DNA of 64,000 nucleotides from Trichodelitschia bisporula (lineage: Eukaryota > Ascomycota > Dothideomycetes > Phaeotrichales > Phaeotrichaceae): the NCBI GenBank assembly GCA_010356995.1, contig ML996689.1, positions 957,228 through 1,021,227 of the forward strand, written 5' to 3'. Both the position numbers and the translations under genes were made by a program. The notes beneath the pieces were generated by a model that was given only the letters and a program-made list of their open reading frames with translations, was not told the DNA's origin and searched no databases. The number at the start of each line of letters is the position of its first letter. Within the stretch, counting starts at the first letter, position 1. Positions 56,592 through 64,000 of this stretch are shown here, in pieces.

Positions 56592-57904
56592 ATGCTGTGG
56601 ACATATTCATCGCTTTGGCTGCTGACTGGAGCCTGCGCAGCCCAGGCTTCTCACATTTCCGGCTATGGCTTCCTTCTTGATGGCGGCAGCAATCAGCATT
56701 CTGAACCTCGACATGCATCAGCGGACTCCGCAGTGGCTCGTTTGATCCTCGCTCAGCGCATGGGACTCTCCCGCTTCCACCACCTACCGGATGCGACTGA
56801 AGAGACCATCGGGCTGGTCAACGGATTTGGAGGCCCACCGCAGCAGTTCTTTGGCCGCGATGCCTCCAACAAAGATCAGTCAAGAGTTATGCTCTGGGTT
56901 GATGGCCTTGAGCACCCTCAAAGTACGGTGCTTTTCTAAACTGAGTACAGCAGTTTGCTAAACTATTCAGGTCAAATCCCAATCCTAGATCGATTCGACT
57001 CGCTTTCCATCAGCTCCGTCCCCCACCCTAGCGAAGCGTTGCAGCTGTTCTCGAGCTTTTGCGCGGAGGCGAAACAGCTTGGAAAAGCACCTATGCCTGG
57101 CAGCCGGGTAACAGTTGCTCTTTCTTCCTTACATTGGCTTGAACAGAGCATGGTCAAGAGCTATGATGGGAGGTCCTTGGTGCATATCAAAGTCTCGCCG
57201 GTATGTGATGCTTACATAATGATGCATTTGTACTCACATCCTCACAGCCTCTGGATACGCAGCACCGCTCCCAGGTCACTGCCCTGAATGACGCCATCGT
57301 CAAGCTTCATGCGCTCTCACTTACCGGCGATTTGACCCTCAGCGTTGTGTTTATGCCGCCGGAATGGCTCTTCTCGGAGAGAGCTGCGGATGCCAGCTCC
57401 GCCCATGCTCATATAAAGCGAGGACATGCACCCAGTCCTTTGGAAGCTCCCCTTACGAGCCCGGAAACGACGCCGCAGGCCCCGAAAGTCAAAGCGGCTC
57501 AGGCACCTCAAAAGCCTCAGACATCGAAGACGAGCCTTGCTGGTGCCGTTCCCACGTGCTTTGCGTCTCTTTCCGCTTGCAAGAGTGGTACCAATAACTG
57601 CACTGGACACGGGGAGTGTTTGCTCAAGTACAAGGGTTCGGGCTCTGCTTCTGGTGACTGCTACGGCTGCCTCTGCACAATACCCGAAGTGAGGAAGAAC
57701 AAAGATGGAAGCAAGAAGACGACCAGATTCGGGGGTGCGGCGTGTCAGAAAAAGGATATTGTGATGCCATTCTGGTTGTTGGCTGGCACATCCATCTTCA
57801 TCGTGTCCATAGTGTCTTGGGGAATTGGGCTGCTCTACTCGATGGGAAATGAGGACCTTCCCTCGGTGATTGGGGCCGGCGTTTCAGGGCCACGGTCGAA
57901 GTAG
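56592..57904 (+). CDS. Vps3844-type (DUF3844) single-pass membrane protein
   Basis: Three exons (56592-56922, 56971-57200, 57248-57904) encode 405 residues. Residues 1-19 form a signal peptide (MLWTYSSLWLLTGACAAQA). The luminal part (20-290) includes SGYGFLLDGG and LGLSRFHHL-like segments conserved in fungal orthologues. Residues about 292-355 are a seven-cysteine, EGF-like module (C298, C305, C311, C325, C328, C330, C353) ending in FGGAACQKKD. A transmembrane helix (about 358-385) and a short cytosolic tail follow. The C-terminal module is the Vps3844 domain, linked to vacuolar protein sorting in yeasts; the role is inferred from that family name only. Introns are consensus and in phase. Confidence 0.87.
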
Positions 57905-58103
57905 TGAGGATATTCACCATTGGCGTTCAAAGCGAGAGGCGTCGGTTGTACATTTATAGGCTCCATGTACCACACATAATATTTCCGAGCACATCTATCC
58001 AAACAAACCGAACACCGGACGCCTTCAAGCCATCTTACAACCAGCCTCCGCTGCTAAGATAAAAGTACAGTGTGCCCTTGTAAACGCCCAACCACGTCGA
58101 CGC

Positions 58104-58933
58104 TCAGTTTTTGCCCTTCTTCTTCTTCTTCCCTCCACTTTGCTGTGGGACTGCGGGGCCTCCTGACTCTACCAGCACCGCGTCATCATCACTGCCACGG
58201 CTGGTGAGTGGATTTAGTCCTTTGCCAGAGTTGGCTGGCGCATCTTCATCAAGCTCCTTCATGAACTCTGCCTGGATAGCGGCCCTCTTTTGGTCCCACC
58301 ATTCTCTGTCGACTTTTGCTTGCGCTTGCAGCTCGTCCATGCGCTTCCTGACCAGTTGGTTGTTCGCCATCTCGTTTGCGCTCTGGAAGATGACTTGGCC
58401 CCAGTTAGGCGCAAAGGCGTTTGCCTGGCCCACGTCAGTCTGGAGCGGTAGGAAATCAGCACCATGGGGGTTTATACCTCATTCACAACATCCCGTAGCT
58501 CTTCTTCGATCTCCTTCTCGGCGCGCAGAAAACGTTGCCACAAGTCGTCGCCGACACTTCCTCGCTGGAGGAGCGTTGAGAGTGCCTGCTTTGAGTTGCG
58601 CACAGCAAGTATCCGGTGGATGTCTTCCGTAGCTCGGCGCAGAAGTGCCGCCTTCAGAATGCTTTCGGGAACCTTGGGGGAGCCAGAATCGGGGTCAAGA
58701 TGCAAAAGCGATAAGTAGACGTTCCGCTGGACATGCGGACCGAACCACGGTGCTAACGACGCTGCCTTCGCTAGTTCGTAAGAGATACGGCGTTAGTCTA
58801 GTAAACATAGCAAACAACAGAGATTTGACGTACAGGCTTTGCGCTTCCTATACAAAGAGGAGAAAGTCGCCAAAGACCCAACCAAAATGCCGAGATAGAC
58901 GAACGGCAGCGCAAGCCCGACCCAGTTCACCAT
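58104..58933 (-). CDS. SEC66: SEC66, fungal subunit of the Sec62/63 post-translational translocon
   Basis: Three exons (58933-58834, 58770-58478, 58439-58104) give 242 residues (yeast Sec66 206). A short luminal N terminus is followed by one membrane helix (GLALPFVYLGILVGSLATF, about 5-24). The cytosolic domain has the family signatures WFGPHVQRNVYLSLLH, PESILKAALLRRATEDI and WGQVIFQSANEM. The tail is acidic, then Lys-rich. Sec66 (Sec71) joins Sec62, Sec63 and Sec72 to move completed proteins into the ER. The second intron is only 38 nt (GTATAA...TCCAG), about as short as fungal introns get; without it the frame stops at once. Confidence 0.93.
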
Positions 58934-59867
58934 GTTTGCAAGATGGCCTTTCGCAGTAGCGAAGGCTGTGAGGAGGTTGTGGAATGTTGGGAAGAATGGG
59001 CACCGAACAGTTACATGCCCGGGGAAGTTGTGTCTTTTCGACTCGGTGAACTGCCACTTTCTGTCTGTATGGGGCCAGGTGGCTTTCTAGCGTTTCGACG
59101 AACCACGAGAGTTGGTGCCTTGGGCATATATTCCACTGGCTGTCAGGAAAGCTTTGGGGCTCCAAGGGCTATTTTGTAAAATAGTGGCCGCCCTGCCCAG
59201 ACGTCTTTGCGTATAGCAGCGGTCACGACTTCTTCTCGGGTGAACCCTTGGCTGCTCAGCGGGCCGCGGTGGGCATGGGGGTGGGGGCCGAGCTGCCAAG
59301 AGACACGGTGGGGAAAGCGCATCACCAGTGACATGACCTGGTGAATACGGTACATAGTGCGTATACTACATACTGTACGGATTACTGTATATCCGTATAC
59401 AGCAAAGTAACCATCAACTCAACCCAAACGAAGCTCATCCTCTTCATTCACCATTTTCCTTTTTCTCCACCTTCATATACCCTTCACCTGCCCTCCTCCT
59501 ACCTGTAATTCATCTTTGCTTGCCGCCAAAACACAAATTCCCCCGGGCAAATAGCGAAAACCAAGCCAGACCCGGTTATTAGGCAGCGTCAGGCTATCCT
59601 TGAACACCCGCGCAGCGGACTCCGGTGGAAAGGCTGTCATCGCGGTCGTCAGACCTCCAACTACCCATCACACAGCCCGAACCACCCCATCCACCAGAGT
59701 CAAAAAACTCGAACATTCTTCACCCCGTCGCCATCTGCTCTGCTTACCAACCGCCCCCATCTTGTCTACCTTCCGCTCCCCAAGCTGTCCGTCTCCGCAA
59801 CGACTTTCCGGAGCTTCTCCACCTTCAACCTCATCGCAGTTCCAGCTACTGTAGCTCCTCCGCCGTC
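58934..59867. other. Divergent promoter region SEC66 / NPL4
   Basis: About 0.9 kb with no supported gene. Near 59340-59400 it has a dense series of TACGG, GTATAC and CCGTATAC words, and C/T-rich leader sequence follows (59430-59510) before NPL4. Confidence 0.5.
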
Positions 59868-61893
59868 ATGATACTCCGCTTTCGTGGTCGCGATGGCCAG
59901 TTCCGTCTCGAAGTGGACCCAAAAGACAACTTTGGTTCGCTGGAAGCGCGAATGTTAGCTCAGTTGCCCCCCGATGTCGACTTTGCCACGCTCCGCATCT
60001 GCAACAAGCCCCAGGGAGGAGACTCTCGAAAGCTCTCAGACTTGAAGAAGGTCACCTTCAAGCAGGTGGGATTGAGGTAAGCTGTGAACTACCGTCATAC
60101 TGGCTCCCTGAAGCTGACTCTGTACAGCAACGGCGAACTCTTGTATCTCGACTACAGCACATCCGCTAATGGGCACGCATCACAAGCCCCACCCGCACCT
60201 GGCAGTGCACAGCATCTCAGCGGCCGTCCTGCTTTCTCCTCCGAGTCCATATCAATATCAGGACTCAACGCCCAGGCAAAGTCGGCACCAACGCTTCGGC
60301 GCGACGTTAAGCAGTCGCCGCTGGACGATGCACTCGATAAGAAGGATGGCAAGATTCCAAGAGGCCGCGACCCCAAGATGTGCCGTCACGGAGCAAAGGG
60401 GATGTGCGACTACTGTATGCCACTGGAGCCATACGCGCCGGAATACCTGGCCGAGAAAGGCATCAAGCACCTCTCCTTCCACTCGTACCTGCGCAAAGTG
60501 AATGCAGGGAAGAACAAGCCCGAGTCGGGGACGTCCTACATGCCTCCCCTGAGCGAACTCTACTTTCGGGTAAAGCCAAACTGTCCCGCAGGACATCCAT
60601 CTTGGCCCGAAGGTATCTGTACGAAGTGCCAGCCAAGCGCTATCACTCTGCAACCCCAGGCGTTTAGAATGGTGGACCATGTCGAATTCTCGTCGCCAAG
60701 CATTATCGATTCATTCTTGAACTTTTGGCGGCAGTCCGGCGGACAACGTCTCGGGTACCTGTATGGGAGGTATGAAGAGTATACAGAAGTCCCGCTGGGC
60801 ACGAAGGCGGTCGTAGAGGCCATATACGAGCCGCCGCAGGTAAACGAAGTTGATGGAGTATCTCTCGCTGAGTGGGAGAACGAGGAGACTGTAGAAGAAG
60901 TGGCTCGGCTCTGTGGCCTAGAAAAGCTGGGTGTCATCTTCACCGATCTCCTCGATGCTGGTGCTGGAGACGGCTCTGTCATATGCAAGCGGCATGCTGA
61001 TTCCTTCTGGTTGTCCTCCCTGGAGACGGTATTCGCAGCTCGCCACCAGGCCAAAAATCCGCGGCCGACAAAATGGAGTGACAGCGGGCGTTTCGGCTCT
61101 AATTTCGTCACCTGTGTCATCAGCGGCGACGAGGACGGCCAGATTGCCATATCCTGCTACCAAGCCTCCAATGCTGCGGTGGAAATGGTGGAGGCGGACA
61201 TCATAGAACCATCCGCTGACCCTTCGTTGATGTTGGTTCAGAGCGAGGAGGAGGAGGACCAGCTTGGACGCGTGCGGTACATCCCAGAGGTTTTTTACCG
61301 CAAGGTCAATGAATATGGCGCCAATGTCCTGGAGAACGCGAAGCCAGCATTTCCGGTCGAGTATCTCTTCGTCACGTTGACTCATGGATTCCCCACCGTC
61401 GCTCGGCCTCAGTTCGAAGCCTCCAACTTTCCAGTGGAAAATCGCCAGGCTCTAGGGCATAGCCAGGAACTCTCAACGTTATCCAAGGCCCTCAAGGCTA
61501 AGTCTGGCGGGGTTCGGCTCGACAAGCCAGCTGAAGTCCGGCACATATCGGACTTTCATCTTCTTTGTTTCATCCCATCCCTTCGCATACTCGAGAAGGT
61601 AAGCGACACCAAGCCGTCATTGACTAGAGCTTGCTAACGCTTATATCTAGAACGACGTGGCCCTTCTCTGCCGTGTTGCTAGCACCGGAGATGTTTCAAG
61701 CGGCCTTCAGCTGCTTCACAACCCTAACTGGGCCACTTTGCTTACGATTATCAATGAGAGCGGTGAGCGTCCCCCAAAGCGGCAACTGTCGGCGGTATCA
61801 AGCGGTGATCCCGACGTCGGTGGCAGTGGCTTTGCCCAAGGCACGTCTGCCGAACAGCTTGCTAAGCGGGTTAAGAGGGTTAGCCTGAGGTAG
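59868..61893 (+). CDS. NPL4: NPL4, ubiquitin-binding cofactor of CDC48
   Basis: Three exons (59868-60076, 60128-61598, 61651-61893) encode 640 residues. An N-terminal ubiquitin-like domain ([16 protein letters not shown], 1-78) is followed by the Npl4 zinc motif (C155, H157, C163, C166 in [15 protein letters not shown]). The MPN-like Npl4 domain comes next, with the conserved [14 protein letters not shown] and [10 protein letters not shown]-type segments. A C-terminal helical part includes [15 protein letters not shown]. The animal-type NZF finger is absent, as in fungi generally. Npl4 with Ufd1 recruits Cdc48/p97 to unfold ubiquitylated proteins, for example in ER-associated degradation. Intron phases are consistent throughout. 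Confidence 0.96.
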
Positions 61894-63001
61894 ATTTGAG
61901 TGCGCTTCGCCGTACTGCGTCCCACCCCAGGCTACAACCCTCTGTAGGTCCGACGGCCACGTTTCATCCTACGATTGAACCAGCGCCCCCTTTCGCATTC
62001 CCGCTCTAGGTCGAACTCTCGTCACTTCGAAGGCTACGATCACGAACTGGATGGACTTCTGTGGACATGAATCCAGAAACCATGGGATGTAGGGGTATAC
62101 ATTATTAAGAGGAACCACAGTAGACTAAATGGATGCATTCTGAGGAGGCATGTGAAGATCGACTTATAGCCGTGACATCGTTCTCGACATCGTCCTTGTC
62201 GACGATACCCTTGTCCAACCCGGGGGGGGGGCCGGCCCTATTCCCACATTTCAGCTCCGCGCATCCTGGCCATTTCCGATGTTAAAAGACGTTCACGACT
62301 TCGACTGACGTTGATAGTCTTCGTATTGCGATATTGGGAACCTAGTTTGACTCTTCATCCTCCCAATCACCGACAAGCTGCAAGGCATGCGATGTATGTG
62401 GCTACTAGCGCACAGTTACTCCCGCCGCGATATGCTCACAACTTAGCAAATGGCCCACAGCAATACGTTCCTGTGACTGGGCAGGATTGGACATCAATGG
62501 CAAGGCTGAAGGCAGAGGGGTAGGAGAAGAGTTGGGAGGTTGATAGCTGACGGTTCCCTTAAGGACCTCTGTCATCTCCTAATGAGGTGGAGAAGCTGAT
62601 CGCTACCAGCCAGGTGTCTACTTGCAAACCGACCATTTGGTACGACTCGTTTTTCGTTCATGTGGCCACGTCCTAATGTGATATCTCAACCGCAGGCCGA
62701 TCCACAAGATTTGGAAAGCCGTTCAGCCGTCCAGCCATTCAGCTCCAGTACGACATAAGGTGCGTTCCAGGTCGTGTCATTGGGAATAATGACGTCAAAA
62801 AGCAAGTACTCGAAAGCATGAAAAAATTCAGGTCCGCAGGTCCAGGCCGCGAGCCCCATTCGATATTTGCGGAAGAGTTTGCCTAGACTCAAGTACATTG
62901 AATTTCCAGCAACGCACAATGTCAGGCGCATTCTGACCAGAATTCGCAATGAAGTGGTCGAAAGATTGGTATAACAACGGTTCTCAGAGGAACGGACCAC
63001 G
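61894..63001. other. Convergent intergenic region NPL4 / RFC2
   Basis: About 1.1 kb between convergent genes, containing a G run at about 62221-62230. A 104-codon minus-strand frame (63000-62686) directly after the RFC2 stop has no motif and is not called. Confidence 0.5.
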
Positions 63002-64000
63002 CTAGCCGTTGGACTGCAGAATATCAGATATCCGAAGGGTAAGATCCAGAATCGTCAGGTGCTCGTCTGCTCCGTCCACCAGCCGCTTATCCGACTCCGA
63101 AAAGACCATGACGATCAGGTTCTTGCAGGAGTCCGATATCGTCTCGTCAAAGACCAACTTGTCGTAAAGTTGTTGGAGGATCTGTGTGGCACTCCAGCCA
63201 TCGGCCGCAATGTCTTCTACGATGGTGTTGACCGACTCGAAAGCCCTCCCCTTCGACTTGGACTGCATCGCTTGCAGCAACCGATCGATGACATCACCGG
63301 AAACGACACCCGCTATCTCTTCAACTATCCGAACCGTCACTGCCTTTCTTGGGACGTCAATGTCCATGGCGTCGGGCCCGTCACCGGCTGTTTGTAGAGC
63401 GCCTACAAGCCTAGCGGAGCTTTGTAAAAAGGTGATGGCCTTTCTCAGGTCTCCGTCAGAACACCGGACCAGCGCGTCTACAGCACCGTCCTCCAACTCA
63501 ACTTTCTCAAGCTGCGCGATTTCTTCCAATCGCTTCCCCGCATTCGCCTTGTCCAAGCCCTTGAAGCGAAACTTGCTGCAACGGCTAGCAAGAGGATCGA
63601 TTATACGTGTGACGTAGTTGCATACGAGGCAGAATCGCGTGATTTTGGAATATGTCTCCATGGTACGTCTCAGAGCGCTCTGGGCATCCTGCGTCATGCT
63701 GTCCGCTTCATCAAGGATGATGATCTTGAAGGGCGGGACGGGATATTTCTTGCGGTATTCAATCCCAGCTGGTCCGGCTGGAGGATTGGACAAGTGCTGG
63801 CGGGCAAAATCCTTGACCTTTTCACGCACAATGGAGATGCCGCGCTCATCGGAGGCGTTCAACTCCAATACGCGGGTGTGAAAGAGTTCCGGTCCATAGA
63901 GCTCTTTTGCAAGCGCGAGAATGGTGCTTGTCTTGCCAGTTCCAGGTGGACCATAGAAGAGCATGTGCGGAAGATTGGACGATTGGAGTGTACGTTTAAG
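63002..64000 (-). CDS. RFC2: Replication factor C subunit 2 (RFC2), 5' end beyond the window
   Basis: The frame runs uninterrupted from the window edge, giving 332 visible residues of a protein usually near 350, so about 40-60 N-terminal residues are missing. AAA+ motifs are intact: Walker [11 protein letters not shown], Walker [10 protein letters not shown], sensor 1 CNYVTRII and the SRC arginine finger in ASRCSKFRF. The RFC collar domain makes up the C-terminal third. Wording such as [19 protein letters not shown] matches the Rfc2 subunit rather than Rfc3, 4 or 5. RFC loads PCNA at primer-template junctions during replication and repair. Confidence 0.95.
   Translation of the reverse strand, partial: LKRTLQSSNLPHMLFYGPPGTGKTSTILALAKELYGPELFHTRVLELNASDERGISIVREKVKDFARQHLSNPPAGPAGIEYRKKYPVPPFKIIILDEADSMTQDAQSALRRTMETYSKITRFCLVCNYVTRIIDPLASRCSKFRFKGLDKANAGKRLEEIAQLEKVELEDGAVDALVRCSDGDLRKAITFLQSSARLVGALQTAGDGPDAMDIDVPRKAVTVRIVEEIAGVVSGDVIDRLLQAMQSKSKGRAFESVNTIVEDIAADGWSATQILQQLYDKLVFDETISDSCKNLIVMVFSESDKRLVDGADEHLTILDLTLRISDILQSNG

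Noticed and set aside
62686-63000. 104-codon minus-strand frame directly after RFC2
   Set aside because: No motif, starts next to the RFC2 stop, and probably lies in the RFC2 3' untranslated region.
1-64000. CRISPR arrays, bacterial operons or a secondary-metabolite cluster
   Set aside because: No direct-repeat/spacer pattern, all genes are spliced eukaryotic genes or housekeeping singletons, and no PKS, NRPS or terpene-synthase gene is present.

Overview
The window is nuclear DNA of a filamentous ascomycete (Pezizomycotina, probably Dothideomycetes; the class is inference). The grounds are short GT-AG introns (38-91 nt) with CTAAC/CTGAC-type branch sites and fungus-specific families: a Ppo oxylipin enzyme, a PTH11/rhodopsin-type membrane protein, SEC66, a Vps3844-type protein, a GPI-anchored GH16 enzyme and a fungal-type Prp24. 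I resolved 20 protein genes; the last runs off the right edge.

Layout. 1-2356 is a pyrimidine-rich intergenic stretch with clustered TACGGTA/TACCGTA words. 2357-20054 holds a 7-TM rhodopsin-domain protein, LSM1, a large Ppo dioxygenase whose P450 half has lost its heme-thiolate cysteine, the very-long-chain enoyl-CoA reductase TSC13, an ING/PHD chromatin protein, a Gfd2-like DEDDh nuclease-domain protein and a small MARVEL membrane protein. An (ATCTTTC)n satellite with an assembly gap lies at 14.7-14.9 kb. 20055-30029 is an AT-richer transposon graveyard: three 5'-truncated copies of one LINE 3' end, a family of TA-flanked inverted-repeat elements whose ends carry a variable number of a 12-bp motif, a 536-bp foldback element with a GC-rich loop, and an unrecognised 109-codon coding remnant. 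30030-32923 is a GPI-anchored GH16 glucanase-type gene with a long Ser/Ala repeat stalk. 32924-36818 is gene-free.

36819-64000 is dense housekeeping DNA: a D-2-hydroxyacid dehydrogenase divergent from ILV5, an arrestin-fold protein, a TMEM234-like protein, a phytanoyl-CoA dioxygenase-like protein, mitochondrial ribosomal protein uL22m, PRP24, UTP15, a helical conserved fungal protein, a conserved protein with an unresolved 5' end, a Vps3844-type membrane protein, SEC66, NPL4 and RFC2 (partial).

The genes do not form one pathway or a metabolite cluster. Several serve RNA and ribosome biology (LSM1, PRP24, UTP15, uL22m) or the ER and secretory route (TSC13, SEC66, NPL4, Vps3844-type), which is ordinary for a conserved euchromatic block. 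The unusual material is the repeat island and the repeat-bearing surface protein beside it. Exon boundaries were read by eye from splice signals, frame continuity and remembered family sequences; no alignment or RNA data were used.
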